DNA of 64,000 nt from Micromonospora fulviviridis (GCF_014648395.1 NZ_BMRA01000011.1:23567-87566), one strand, 5' to 3'; counted from the first letter of the stretch, positions 1 to 8,431 are shown. The notes: a model not told the origin generated them from the sequence alone. Program-made: numbers and translations.

Positions 1-1267
1 CGCTGTCGACCACCCGGGGGTTGAGCAGGACGACGGGTTCGGCCACCCGGTCGGCGGGGCGGACCAGGGCGGCGGCCCAGCCGAGCCCGAGTTGCGGCGC
101 GGCGATGCCGACGCCCTTGCTGAACGGGTGCAGCTCGTCGAGGCGGACCAGCAGGCCGGCGAGTCGGTCGACCACGTCCCGGGCGAGCTGTTCCTCCCGG
201 GGCAGGTCGAACTGGCGGGCGGGCTGCCGGAGCAGGTCGTCGCCGCGCTGGAGGATGCCGACGGCCCGCATCCGGTCGCTGGCCCGTACCCGGGCGCCGG
301 GGGCGGCCCCCTCGGGTTCGACGTCCGGGGGCTGGCTGCGGAAGCGCCACTGCATCCGGTAGCGGGCGTTCAGCGGCGGGTCGTCGGTCGCCCAGTCGAA
401 GATCGCCCGGCCGCCGTCGTCGCTGCGCTGGATCGGGGTGCGCAGCGGCCCCTCCTCGGCGGAGAGGGAGGTCTCCGCGCCCCACACCTTGGGGTCCAGG
501 TCGGCGGGGAGGTCGAGGCGGACGGCGAGATGCCGGGTGGGGAGGCGTACGGCGCGCTGGAACCAGGGGCCCCACTTGTCCCGCCCGACCCGGTAGGCGT
601 ACTCGATGGTGGCCCGGTCGCCGGGGTAGAGCGGGAAGCGCCCCTCGTCGTTCTCGAAGAGCAGCCAGATCTCCTTGAACGCGTCCCGGTCGTGTTTGGC
701 CCGCCAGTGCATCGGCTCCCGCGTGCCCCCGTCGTCCCGGAAGGCCGCCAGTTGCAGCTCGGCGAAGGTGAGCGGGTGCTCGCGGTGGTGCCGGTTGGAG
801 CGGCCCGGGTCGTTGGGGTAGCGGTCGACGGCGACCCGGACCAGGTAGCGGGTGACCGGCTCGGTGCCGGCGTTGTACAGCTCGCGCCGGATCGCGCAGT
901 GGTAGCAGCCGTCGTCGGTGTAGGTGAGGGTCGCCGTCTCGCGCTCGACCACCAGCCCGGTGCCGGGCGGCAGCCACTGGCCGGGCACGGGCGGGTCCCG
1001 GTGCGGACCGCCGGAGCGGCCGTGCCGCAGCTCGTCGTACTCCCGGAAGCGCTGCCAGATCGCGCCGCTGGCCTCCAGCACGGCCTCGGCGCGGCGGGCG
1101 AAGTCCTCGGTGGGCCGGTGCCGGCGCCCCTCGACGTGGCTGACGTACGACGGGTCGAAGCCCATCAGCGTCGCCAACTGCTTCTTGGACAGCCCTCGGC
1201 CGGTGCGGTGCCGGGCGAGTTCGGCCGCGAACGAGTCGGCGGCACGCTCGATGGGTGAGGTCGTCAT
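1..1267 (-). CDS. XRE-family HTH regulator fused to a peptide deformylase-like domain (3' end outside window)
   Basis: I read this frame directly: it is open from ATG at 1267 to the window edge, about 422 codons. Residues ~10-65 form an XRE-type helix-turn-helix (SKKQLATLMGFDPSYVSHVE). Residues ~80-330 are a soluble, aromatic-rich region I do not recognise. Near residue 390 the motif GVGIAAPQLG matches peptide deformylase motif 1 (GxGxAAPQ), followed by VVLLNPRVVDS, the usual deformylase strand. The HCxHxxE metal motifs would lie beyond position 1, so catalysis cannot be judged. Known deformylases remove N-formyl groups from nascent proteins; a DNA-binding N-terminus is unusual. A 7-7-7 inverted repeat lies just upstream and may be an autoregulatory operator. 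Confidence 0.8.
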   Translation of the reverse strand, partial: MTTSPIERAADSFAAELARHRTGRGLSKKQLATLMGFDPSYVSHVEGRRHRPTEDFARRAEAVLEASGAIWQRFREYDELRHGRSGGPHRDPPVPGQWLPPGTGLVVERETATLTYTDDGCYHCAIRRELYNAGTEPVTRYLVRVAVDRYPNDPGRSNRHHREHPLTFAELQLAAFRDDGGTREPMHWRAKHDRDAFKEIWLLFENDEGRFPLYPGDRATIEYAYRVGRDKWGPWFQRAVRLPTRHLAVRLDLPADLDPKVWGAETSLSAEEGPLRTPIQRSDDGGRAIFDWATDDPPLNARYRMQWRFRSQPPDVEPEGAAPGARVRASDRMRAVGILQRGDDLLRQPARQFDLPREEQLARDVVDRLAGLLVRLDELHPFSKGVGIAAPQLGLGWAAALVRPADRVAEPVVLLNPRVVDS

Positions 1268-1297
1268 CGGCTTCCTCGTACGCGGGAAGACCATTTT

Positions 1298-1318
1298 CAC
1301 GTTCAGTGGCCGAACGTG
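1298..1318 (-). promoter_or_regulatory. Inverted repeat upstream of the HTH-deformylase gene, candidate operator
   Basis: The perfect inverted repeat CACGTTC-N7-GAACGTG ends 31 nt upstream of the ATG at 1267. Size and position suit a dimeric HTH repressor. Self-binding by the adjacent XRE protein is inference. Confidence 0.45.
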
Positions 1319-1503
1319 TACGGAAACTGCCTCGTATTCGACACTCGCCTTGACAATTCAGCGGCATCCGTCGATGCTTGCGCGGTCCGCCGCCCCGCTG
1401 GGCGGCGTTTTCCGTCCACGTCGCCGGGTAGTACGCGACGGGCGACGGAGTGACCGGGACCTCTCGCCGGAGCCTTCGGGACCGCTTCCCCTCGAAGGGA
1501 AGC

Positions 1504-1522
1504 TGTGGTTAGGCTAGCCTTA
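1504..1522 (+). promoter_or_regulatory. Iron box (IdeR/DmdR/DtxR operator)
   Basis: The core GGTTAGGCTAGCCTTA matches the actinobacterial iron box (TTAGGTTAGGCTAACCTAA) at 15 of 19 positions. It includes TAGGCT, which fits a -10 hexamer, so binding would block the promoter. It lies about 55 nt upstream of the GTG of the FhuF-like gene, the expected place for Fe(II)-dependent repression. Confidence 0.8.
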
Positions 1523-1577
1523 GTCCGGGCCGACGGTAGATGTCGGCCGGTGGGGCGACCAGACAGGGGACGGCCAG

Positions 1578-2372
1578 GTGACTGCGGTGATGCCGGGGCG
1601 GGAGGCCGCCACCCCGTTCGCCCCGGTCACCGCGACCCTGCGGGCCATGTTCGGCACCGACGACCTGCCCGGGCTCGCGCCCGGCCTGCTGGTCACCGAC
1701 GGCGCGCCCCACTGGACCCCGGCCACCCGGCTGGTCGACGGCACCCTGCTCCCCGAGTTCCTGCGGGCAGCGGGCCGGCGCTGGGGCGGCACCCCGCACG
1801 CCTGCGCCGCGCTCGCCTGGAAGTCCTACAGCTACTGGACGGCTTTGCCGGCGGTGCTCGGCTGGGCCTCGGCCCGGCGGGTGCCGCTGCTCGACCCGGC
1901 CGACGTGCTGGTCCACTTCGAGGACCACCACCAGCTCCTCACCCTCGGCCTGCGCAGCTCGACCACGGTCGCGGTGCTCCCCGGCGACCCGCTGGCGCTG
2001 GCCGGCGCACCGGAGGTCCGGGTGGTCGCCGACGAGGCGGCGCTGCTCGACGCGCTGCGCGCCTCCCTGCTCGACGCCCACTTCGCCCCGCTGATCGCGG
2101 CCATCCAGGGCGAGGTGCGGATCGGCACCCGTACGCTGCTCGGCTCGGTCGCGTCCGGCATCGCGCACGGCATCCTGCGGGCCTCGGACGCGCTTCCCGG
2201 CTCCTCGACCGCGACCATCGGCACGCTGCTCGACGCGCTCGACCTGAGCGACCTGGTCGAACTGGTGCCGGGCCCCGCCGGCGAGCCGACCGTGCAGCGG
2301 CGCACCTGCTGCCTGGCCTTCACCCTGCCCCGGCCGAAGATCTGCCAGGGCTGCTGCGTCCGCCAGGCCTGA
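1578..2372 (+). CDS. FhuF-like [2Fe-2S] ferric-siderophore reductase
   Basis: 264 aa. The C-terminus has Cys244-Cys245-x10-Cys256-x2-Cys259 (CCLAFTLPRPKICQGCC), the C-C-x10-C-x2-C [2Fe-2S] signature of the FhuF family. These cytoplasmic proteins reduce ferric siderophores to release Fe(II). The middle of the protein is typical of actinobacterial FhuF-like reductases, with an aromatic segment near WKSYSYWTALPAVLGW. GTG at 1578 is chosen because AGGGGA lies at a good distance upstream; an in-frame ATG four codons later is possible. The gene stands alone behind a near-consensus iron box, which agrees with iron-repressed expression. No siderophore transporter lies beside it. Confidence 0.85.
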   Translation: MTAVMPGREAATPFAPVTATLRAMFGTDDLPGLAPGLLVTDGAPHWTPATRLVDGTLLPEFLRAAGRRWGGTPHACAALAWKSYSYWTALPAVLGWASARRVPLLDPADVLVHFEDHHQLLTLGLRSSTTVAVLPGDPLALAGAPEVRVVADEAALLDALRASLLDAHFAPLIAAIQGEVRIGTRTLLGSVASGIAHGILRASDALPGSSTATIGTLLDALDLSDLVELVPGPAGEPTVQRRTCCLAFTLPRPKICQGCCVRQA

Positions 2373-2386
2373 CCGGCCGGGTTCGG

Positions 2387-4198
2387 TCAGCCCACCAGGG
2401 CACGCACGTCCCAGAGCCAGACCCCGCCGGTGAAGGTCGGCGTGATCCCGGTCAGCTCGGTCATCCCCCGGTGCAGTGACCCGGCCTGCCGCAGTCGCGG
2501 GTCGAGGACCACCGCGCCCGCCCGCCAGTACCGCAGGTCGTCCACGGCGGCCACCCGGTCCTGCGGAGTGATCGGCGGCACGGCGTCGGTCTGCCGGATG
2601 GTGGTGAAGAAGGTGCTGGTGGGGCGGGGCGGGGCGGTGAAGAGGGCGACCCGGCCGGCGCCGGGCCGGGTGTCCGGGTAGAGGAAGTAGCCCCGGGCCA
2701 GCGGCATGTCCAGCCGCGTCTCGGCGGACCAGCGCAGCGGGACGGCGTACGTGGTGTCGGGCAGCGGGAGCGTGACGATGCTGTGCCCGCCGGTCACGTA
2801 CGGGCGCCAGGCGCCGGAGGTGACGAAGGCCGGGGTCGGGTCGAGGCGCACCGCGGGCAGCGGGGTGGGCAGGAGCGGCAGCAGCGCCATGGTGAGGACG
2901 GTGGCGGTGACGAACCGGATCCGCCCGCGGGCGGCCGGGTGCCGCCGGGCCAGCCGCCGGATGTGTTCGGCGCCCAGCGCGAGCAGGATGCCGACGATCG
3001 GGGTGAGCGCCAGGGACCACCGGGTGGGCACCACCGAGTGCAGGATCGGCAGGTGCTCCAGCGCGGCCCAGGGGCCCGGGATGCCGGTGTCCCGCCCGTC
3101 GAAGCGGATCTCGCGGCCGAGCGAGAACAGCACGAACACCGCGCCGACGGCGGCCAGGCCGAGCACCACGGCGTTGCGGCGCAGCCACCAGACCAGCGCG
3201 ACCACCAGCACGGCGAGCGGCCAGCCGAAGAAGGCGTTCTCCTCGGTGGCGTTCTTGGCCAGCCAGACGCTGCCGCGGGCGTCGCCGGCCAGGGACTCGC
3301 GGGACCAGGCGACGTAGGAGGCGAGGTCGGTGCGGTAGCCCCGGATCAGCGTGGAGAGCCCCCGGTAGGCCCCGGGTCCGAAGAACTGCACGGAGAGCGG
3401 GTACGCCAGCAGCACTCCGGAGAACACGGCGGCCACCCCGAGCCCGGCGGTGAAGGGCCGGGCCGCGCTGCGCAGTTCGGGCCGGCCGAGGGCGAGCGCC
3501 AGCACCACCACGCCCAGGCCGATCGCGGTCATCAGCAGGATCTCCAGGTTGAGGAATGCCTGCCAGACGATGAGCAGCCCGAGCAGCACGCCGTTGCGCA
3601 GCCAGCGGCCCGGCTCGGCCAGGCGCAGCGTCCGCCAGACGAGCAGCGGCACGACGAACTGGCTGACGATGTTGGGGTGGGCGTTGGCGTGCGAGACCAT
3701 GGCCGGCGCGAACGCGCAGAAGCCGGCGCCCAGCCAGGCCGGACCGCGGGCCCCGATCAACACGCGGGAGAGGACGAAATACCAGGCCACGCCCGTGGCC
3801 GCCATTCCGAGGGTGAGAAAGAGCAGGAATGACCAGCGGGGCCCGAACAGGACGGTGACGGGCGTCATTGGCAGCGAAATGGATAATACGGACGTATTTG
3901 CCATCAGATTGACGCCGTCCGGCACGTTCATCCGGTCCGAGGTGAACGGATAGGCAAAATCGGTCACCACTCGCGCGCCGTGCGCCATCATCCACTCGAA
4001 CTGCGCCTGATCGGTGCGGTTGTCCCGGACGCCGTTGGCCGGGTCCAGCCAGACCCGGGCCGTCACCCAGAAGGCGAGCAGCACGAAACTGAGCACGGCG
4101 AGGGCGTCGACCCGCCTGTCCTGCCCCGGTCGTCCGCCCTCGTCGGGCCCGTCCTCGGCGGCACCACCCGGAGCGGCGTCCGATTCAGGAGTAGTCAT
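2387..4198 (-). CDS. Polytopic membrane protein, GT-C glycosyltransferase-like
   Basis: 603 aa with about a dozen hydrophobic segments after a polar, acidic N-terminus of ~30 residues. The first external loop is long and polar (residues ~50-95), with DNRTDQAQFEW early in it, as in GT-C enzymes where an acidic loop binds a polyprenyl-phosphate sugar. A soluble C-terminal domain of ~150 residues follows. This order is typical of actinobacterial membrane sugar or arabinofuranosyl-type transferases, but I see no signature that fixes the substrate. The ATG at 4198 has no clear ribosome-binding site. It is divergent from the methyltransferase at 4409. Confidence 0.6.
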   Translation of the reverse strand: MTTPESDAAPGGAAEDGPDEGGRPGQDRRVDALAVLSFVLLAFWVTARVWLDPANGVRDNRTDQAQFEWMMAHGARVVTDFAYPFTSDRMNVPDGVNLMANTSVLSISLPMTPVTVLFGPRWSFLLFLTLGMAATGVAWYFVLSRVLIGARGPAWLGAGFCAFAPAMVSHANAHPNIVSQFVVPLLVWRTLRLAEPGRWLRNGVLLGLLIVWQAFLNLEILLMTAIGLGVVVLALALGRPELRSAARPFTAGLGVAAVFSGVLLAYPLSVQFFGPGAYRGLSTLIRGYRTDLASYVAWSRESLAGDARGSVWLAKNATEENAFFGWPLAVLVVALVWWLRRNAVVLGLAAVGAVFVLFSLGREIRFDGRDTGIPGPWAALEHLPILHSVVPTRWSLALTPIVGILLALGAEHIRRLARRHPAARGRIRFVTATVLTMALLPLLPTPLPAVRLDPTPAFVTSGAWRPYVTGGHSIVTLPLPDTTYAVPLRWSAETRLDMPLARGYFLYPDTRPGAGRVALFTAPPRPTSTFFTTIRQTDAVPPITPQDRVAAVDDLRYWRAGAVVLDPRLRQAGSLHRGMTELTGITPTFTGGVWLWDVRALVG

Positions 4199-4233
4199 GG
4201 CAATTCAGAGCGTAGTCAGGGTATGGCAGGGCC

Positions 4234-4263
4234 GTGACATGTTTCTGGGTACTGGCGTACTAT
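4234..4263 (+). promoter_or_regulatory. Candidate sigma-70-type promoter for the methyltransferase gene
   Basis: GTGACA (4234-4239) and TACTAT (4258-4263) are separated by 18 nt. Initiation near 4270 would give a ~140-nt leader before ATG 4409. Confidence 0.4.
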
Positions 4264-4408
4264 GTGCCGGGTTCGCCGACCGCCGATCACGTGCCCACCC
4301 CCGACCGCATTTCGGCCACCCCCGGTGCCCCGATTCCCCCGCCATCCCTTCGGATGGTTGACTCTGTCGGTCCAGGCGCGGGTCAGTCATATCGTGAGGA
4401 ATCGACGC

Positions 4409-5119
4409 ATGGCAGATATCACTGGGGACCAGCGCGTCCAGTCGGAGGTGCTCGAGGGACTCGCCACGGCGGTCAACCACCGCCGCTGGTTCGTCGAGCT
4501 CGCCGTGCCCTACCTCGGTGACAATCCCATCGAGATCGGCAGCGGCCTGGGCGACTACGCCCTGGAGTGGTCCGAGCGCCTGCCCCGGATCACCGCCACC
4601 GAGGCGGACCCGGACCGCCTGGTCCGGCTCAAGGAGCGGCTGGCCGAGCACCCCGGCATCGAGGTCCGGCAGATGCTGCTGCCGCACTCCGAGCGTGGCG
4701 ACTACAGCGCGGCCGTGTCGTACAACGTGCTGGAGCACATCGAGGACCACGTGAGCGCGCTGCGCAGCATGCGCGACCTGGTCCGCCCCGGCGGGGCCGT
4801 GATCATCATCGTGCCCGCGTTCCAGTTCGCCATGAGCCCCGCAGACGTCGCCACCGGCCACGTCCGGCGCTACACGAAGAAGACCCTGGCCGCGGCCATG
4901 ACCGAGGCGGGCCTCACCGTCGAGAAGATCCACTACGCGAACGCGCTCGGCCTGATCGGCTACTTCATGGCCACCAAGGTCTTCCGGCTGATGCCGAAGG
5001 AGGGCCCGATGGTGAAGGTCTACGACACGCTGGTCCTCCCGGCCACCAAGGCCGCCGAGCAGCGGGTCCGGCCGCCGTTCGGCCAGTCCGTCTTCGCGGT
5101 CGCCCGCGTCCCGAGCTGA
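4409..5119 (+). CDS. Class I SAM-dependent methyltransferase
   Basis: 236 aa. The SAM-binding glycine motif IEIGSGLGDY lies at residues ~36-45, then an acidic strand end (ATEADPDRL) and a post-motif YNVLEHIEDH, typical of the Methyltransf_11/23 fold. Later MSPADVATGHVRRYTKKTL resembles small-molecule or sugar methyltransferases near polysaccharide genes. The ATG at 4409 follows GAGGA at 4396-4400. An open frame extends upstream to 4262 but is Pro/Arg-rich with no Shine-Dalgarno, so I do not use it. A strong terminator follows. The substrate is unknown. Confidence 0.8.
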   Translation: MADITGDQRVQSEVLEGLATAVNHRRWFVELAVPYLGDNPIEIGSGLGDYALEWSERLPRITATEADPDRLVRLKERLAEHPGIEVRQMLLPHSERGDYSAAVSYNVLEHIEDHVSALRSMRDLVRPGGAVIIIVPAFQFAMSPADVATGHVRRYTKKTLAAAMTEAGLTVEKIHYANALGLIGYFMATKVFRLMPKEGPMVKVYDTLVLPATKAAEQRVRPPFGQSVFAVARVPS

Positions 5120-5124
5120 CCGGA

Positions 5125-5155
5125 ACGGGGCCTCCGCGTGGTGCGGAGGCCCCGT
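5125..5155. terminator. Bidirectional hairpin terminator
   Basis: A perfect 13-bp stem (5125-5137 with 5143-5155) with loop GTGGT lies between two convergent genes. Confidence 0.8.
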
Positions 5156-5159
5156 CGCC

Positions 5160-5693
5160 TCATTCCTTGACCTGGTACGTCGGGCGGATCACCGCCCGGG
5201 CCAGGGTGTGGAAGGCCAGGTTGAAGCCGACGTACGCCGGGCTGGCCCCCTTGCCAACGTCGAGCCGCTCCACGTCCACGGCGTGCACGGCGAAGACGTA
5301 CCGGTGCGGCCGGTCACCGGGCGGCGGGGCGGCACCGCCGTAGCCGGTGTCGCCGTAGTCGTTGCGGATGCTGAAGGCGGCCCCGAGGTCGCTCTCCTTG
5401 ACGCCCGTCGGCAGCTCGGTGACCGAGGCGGGCACGTCCACCAGCACCCAGTGCCAGAAGCCGCTGCCGGTCGGCGCGTCCGGGTCGAAGCAGGTGACCA
5501 CGAAGCTCTTGGTCTCGTCCGGGAAGCCCGACCAGGCCAGGTGCGGGGAGAGGTTCTCGCCGCCGGTGCTGCCGTGCGCGTACCGGGCGTCCATCGGCTC
5601 GCCGTTGTGCACGTCGTCACTGGTCAGGTGAAACGACGGCACCGTCGGCAGCAGCTCGTACGGGTCCGGGGCGATCGGTCGTTCCAGGCTCAT
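5160..5693 (-). CDS. YbhB/YbcL-type PEBP family protein
   Basis: 177 aa, the usual length for bacterial phosphatidylethanolamine-binding/Raf-kinase-inhibitor-like proteins. Family motifs are visible: NLSPHLAWSGFPDETKS, then CFDPDAPTGSGFWHW (the DPDAP anion-binding motif), and DRPHRYVFAVHAVD (the GxHRY block). There is no signal peptide, so it is probably cytoplasmic. The true ligand of bacterial PEBPs is mostly unknown. Single gene, convergent with the methyltransferase gene and ending at the shared hairpin. Confidence 0.9.
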   Translation of the reverse strand: MSLERPIAPDPYELLPTVPSFHLTSDDVHNGEPMDARYAHGSTGGENLSPHLAWSGFPDETKSFVVTCFDPDAPTGSGFWHWVLVDVPASVTELPTGVKESDLGAAFSIRNDYGDTGYGGAAPPPGDRPHRYVFAVHAVDVERLDVGKGASPAYVGFNLAFHTLARAVIRPTYQVKE

Positions 5694-5887
5694 CGAAACG
5701 GTCCTTCCGGGTGCACGCGAATGTCCTGCGCCCCTTCATACCCCCTCCGCGGCCCCGATCGAACCCGAAGCGCCCCGTGTCCGGGTCCACCGGCTCACCA
5801 TCCAGTGACAACTGACCTACTCTCCAGGGCAGCGACGCCAGGCCCCGTGCGCGGCGTGGGGCTGGTGCGAGCCAGGGAGGCGACGAC

Positions 5888-6634
5888 ATGTCCAGCGCGC
5901 AGTTGTACGACACCATCGGAGCCACGTACACCGTGACGCGACGCACCGAACCGCGGATCGCCGCACAGGTCTGGGCCGCGCTCGGCGACGCGCGGACGGT
6001 ACTGAACGTCGGGGCGGGTACGGGCTCCTACGAGCCGGCCGACCGGGACCTCACCGCGGTCGAGCCGTCGGCGCTCATGCGGGCGCAGCGCCCCGCAGGC
6101 TCGGCGCCGTGCGTGGCCGCCGCCGCGGAGAGCCTTCCGTTCGAGGACCAGTCGTTCGACGCGGCGATGGCTTTCGCCACCATCCATCACTGGCAGGACC
6201 CGATCGCCGGCCTGCGCGAGATGCGGCGGGTCGCGCGGCGCGTGGTGGTGTTCACGCACGACACCACTGACGCCGGATGGCTGAGTCGGTTCTGGCTCAC
6301 TCGCGACTACCTTCCCGAGGTCGCGGACCTCGTTGCCGGCCGGCCTTCGCTGGCCGAGCTGGCCGGCGCGATCGGGGCCCGCGTGGAGCCGGTACCCATC
6401 CCGTGGGACTGCGTCGACGGCTTCTTCGAGGCCTACTGGCGCCGGCCCGAGGCGTACCTGGACGAGAACGTCCGTCGCGGGGTGTCGGTCTGGGCCAGGG
6501 TCGGGCCGGACGCCGAGCGGAGGGCGGTGGACAGCCTCCGCGACGACCTCGCCTCAGGCCGGTGGGCGGAACGCAACCGCGACCTCGTCGACCTCGACGC
6601 GGCAGAGCTCGGCCTTCGTCTGCTCATCGCCTGA
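5888..6634 (+). CDS. UbiE-like SAM-dependent methyltransferase
   Basis: 248 aa. Motif I is VLNVGAGTGSYEP, followed by TAVEPSALM and FDAAMAFATIHHWQDP, the Methyltransf_11 pattern where the HHW region follows motif II. The C-terminal half is Trp-rich (PWDCVDGFFEAYWRRPEAY). GGGAGG lies ~7 nt before the ATG. A U-tract terminator follows. The substrate cannot be predicted, and its sequence differs clearly from the methyltransferase at 4409. Confidence 0.85.
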   Translation: MSSAQLYDTIGATYTVTRRTEPRIAAQVWAALGDARTVLNVGAGTGSYEPADRDLTAVEPSALMRAQRPAGSAPCVAAAAESLPFEDQSFDAAMAFATIHHWQDPIAGLREMRRVARRVVVFTHDTTDAGWLSRFWLTRDYLPEVADLVAGRPSLAELAGAIGARVEPVPIPWDCVDGFFEAYWRRPEAYLDENVRRGVSVWARVGPDAERRAVDSLRDDLASGRWAERNRDLVDLDAAELGLRLLIA

Positions 6635-6664
6635 GCCCGCCCCGTCCCGGGTGCGGGACGGACG

Positions 6665-6702
6665 CGCCCCTGACCGGCGTTCGCGCTGGTCAGGGGCGTT
6701 TT
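6665..6702 (+). terminator. Rho-independent terminator
   Basis: An 11-bp stem (6665-6675 with 6688-6698) is followed directly by TTTT. It serves the methyltransferase gene ending at 6634. Confidence 0.8.
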
Positions 6703-6716
6703 GCCGCCCAGGCGAG

Positions 6717-6805
6717 CGGAGGGTGTGGGATTCGAACCCACGAAGGACATCGCTGCCCTTACCGGTTTTCAAGACCAGCGCCATCGGCCACTAGGCGAAC
6801 CCTCC
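6717..6805 (-). tRNA. tRNA-Ser (anticodon UGA)
   Basis: On the minus strand the acceptor arm GGAGGGT pairs with ACCCTCC, the discriminator base is G, and CCA is not encoded. The anticodon loop CTTGAAA gives anticodon UGA. The long variable arm (GGTAAGGGCAGCGATGTCC region) and the T-loop GGTTCGAATCC fit a class II serine tRNA of 89 nt. Confidence 0.95.
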
Positions 6806-6903
6806 CTGCCACGCCCCCGACGGGGTGCGTGGCCGTGCCTAGTCTGCCACGGCCGGTGGAACCGGCGAGCCGCCGTCCCCACCCCCGCTGGCAGGATGCT
6901 CCC

Positions 6904-7443
6904 GTGTGGGAAACCCCGGCGGTGGTGCTGATCAGTGGAATCATGGCGGCCGGCAAGTCCACTGTGGCCGAGCTGCTGGCCCGACGGCTGCCCCGCGCCG
7001 TGCACCTGCGCGGTGACGTGTTCCGTCGCATGATCGTCAGCGGGCGCGCCGAGATGACCGCCGAGCTCAGCGACGAGGCGTGGCGGCAGCTCCGGCTCCG
7101 CTACGACCTCGCCGCGTCGGCCGCCGACCGGTACGCCGCCGCCGGCTTCACCGTGGTGCTCCAGGACGTGGTCCTCGGCCCGGAGCTGCCGGCCCTGGTC
7201 GACCGGATCCGGCACCGACCGCTCGCCGTCGTGGTGCTCGCGCCCCGCGCCGACGTGGTCGCCGCCCGCGAGCGGGACCGGCCCAAGCAGGGGTACGGCG
7301 ACTGGCCGGTCGCCGACCTGGACGCCGGGTTCCGGGCCGACACGCCCCGGATCGGGCTCTGGCTGGACACCTCGGCGCAGACCCCCGAGGAGACGGTGGA
7401 CGAGATCCTGGCCCGGGCGTGGACGGCCGGTCGGATCGGGTAA
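6904..7443 (+). CDS. P-loop AAA-type ATPase / small-molecule kinase-like protein
   Basis: 179 aa. Walker A is GIMAAGKST near residues 11-19. LRGDVFRRMIVSG follows, where D probably binds the phosphoryl acceptor, as in chloramphenicol phosphotransferase- and zeta-like kinases. VVLAPRADVVAARERDRPK matches the Arg-rich lid. Start GTG at 6904 is chosen because the protein then begins just before the first beta strand; the open frame upstream runs across the tRNA and is not coding. The substrate is unknown. It ends 9 nt before the quinone oxidoreductase gene and is probably cotranscribed with it. Confidence 0.75.
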   Translation: MWETPAVVLISGIMAAGKSTVAELLARRLPRAVHLRGDVFRRMIVSGRAEMTAELSDEAWRQLRLRYDLAASAADRYAAAGFTVVLQDVVLGPELPALVDRIRHRPLAVVVLAPRADVVAARERDRPKQGYGDWPVADLDAGFRADTPRIGLWLDTSAQTPEETVDEILARAWTAGRIG

Positions 7444-7452
7444 GACTGGGCT

Positions 7453-8427
7453 ATGCACGCGATCACGATCCCGAAACCCGGTGGACCCGAGGCGCTCGTC
7501 TGGGCGGCGGTGCCCGATCCGGAGCCCGGCCCGGGCGAGGTGGTGGTCGAGGTGCGGGCCAGTGCCGTGAACCGGGCCGACCTGCTGCAACGGCAGGGGC
7601 AGTACCCGCCTCCGCCGGGCGCGCCGGCGTACCCGGGGTTGGAGTGTGCCGGGGTGGTGGCCGCGCTGGGTCCGGAGGTGACCGGCTGGGCGGTCGGCGA
7701 CGAGGTCTGCGCGCTGCTGGCCGGCGGCGGGTACGCCGAGCGGGTCGCCGTGCCGGCCGGCCAGCTGCTGCCGGTGCCGGCCGGGGTGGACCCGGTCGAC
7801 GCGGCGGCGCTGCCCGAGGTGGCCTGCACGGTCTTCTCGAACGTGGTGCAGCTGGCCCGCCTGGCCGAGGGCGAGACGCTGCTGGTGCACGGCGGCGGCA
7901 GCGGGATCGGCACGTTCGCCATCCAGCTCGGGGTGGCGCTCGGCGCGACCGTCGTGGTGACCGCCCGGGCGGCGAAGCACGAGCGGCTGCGCGAGCTGGG
8001 CGCCGCGCACGCCATCGACTACCGGGAGCAGGACTTCGTCGAGGAGGTCCGCCGGGTCACCGACGGCCGGGGCGCGGACGTGATCCTGGACATCATGGGG
8101 GCCGCGTACCTGCCGCGGAACGTGGCGGCGCTGGCCACCGGCGGGCGGCTCGTGGTGATCGGCATGCAGGGCGGCCGCAAGGGCGAACTGGACCTGGGGA
8201 TGCTGCTGGCGAAGCGGGCCTCGGTGCACGCGACGGCGCTGCGTTCCCGCCCGCTCGCCGAGAAGGCGGAGATCGTCCGGGGTGTCCGCGAGCAGGTGTG
8301 GCCGCTGGTCGAGTCGGGGAAGATCCGGCCGGTGGTGCACGCGCGGGCGAAGATGGCCGACGCCGCCGACGCGCACCGGCTGGTGGAGACCAGCGACCAC
8401 CTGGGCAAGGTGCTCCTGGTCCGCTGA
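7453..8427 (+). CDS. NAD(P)H:quinone oxidoreductase (MDR family, PIG3-like)
   Basis: 324 aa, the length of the zinc-independent medium-chain dehydrogenase/reductases. The N-terminus (MHAITIPKPGGPEAL) and VNRADLLQRQGQYPPPPG are typical of the TP53I3/PIG3 quinone oxidoreductase branch. The Rossmann motif LLVHGGGSGIGTFAIQL is at residues ~142-158. NADPH-dependent reduction of quinones is the expected reaction. The gene converges on soxR with only 4 nt between them, a setting that suits redox-cycling stress, although no SoxR site precedes this gene. Confidence 0.85.
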   Translation: MHAITIPKPGGPEALVWAAVPDPEPGPGEVVVEVRASAVNRADLLQRQGQYPPPPGAPAYPGLECAGVVAALGPEVTGWAVGDEVCALLAGGGYAERVAVPAGQLLPVPAGVDPVDAAALPEVACTVFSNVVQLARLAEGETLLVHGGGSGIGTFAIQLGVALGATVVVTARAAKHERLRELGAAHAIDYREQDFVEEVRRVTDGRGADVILDIMGAAYLPRNVAALATGGRLVVIGMQGGRKGELDLGMLLAKRASVHATALRSRPLAEKAEIVRGVREQVWPLVESGKIRPVVHARAKMADAADAHRLVETSDHLGKVLLVR

Positions 8428-8431
8428 CCGG

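Larger units (their letters stand above)
1268..1577. other. Intergenic region between divergent genes
   Basis: This 310-nt non-coding stretch carries the 1298-1318 palindrome on the side of the HTH gene and the iron box at 1504-1522 on the side of the reductase gene. A TTGACA at 1350-1355 is followed after 17 nt by GATGCT (1373-1378) on the plus strand, a possible promoter of unclear purpose. Nothing else was seen. Confidence 0.5.

Noticed and set aside
1509..3995. An 828-residue minus-strand frame across the FhuF gene and the GT-C-like gene
   Set aside because: It covers two separate real genes on different strands, and its residues are mainly Arg/Ala/Pro shadows of them.
6277..7443. A long plus-strand frame starting at 6277 that would include the P-loop kinase
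   Set aside because: It runs through a methyltransferase, a terminator and the tRNA-Ser gene; the kinase fold starts at the GTG at 6904.
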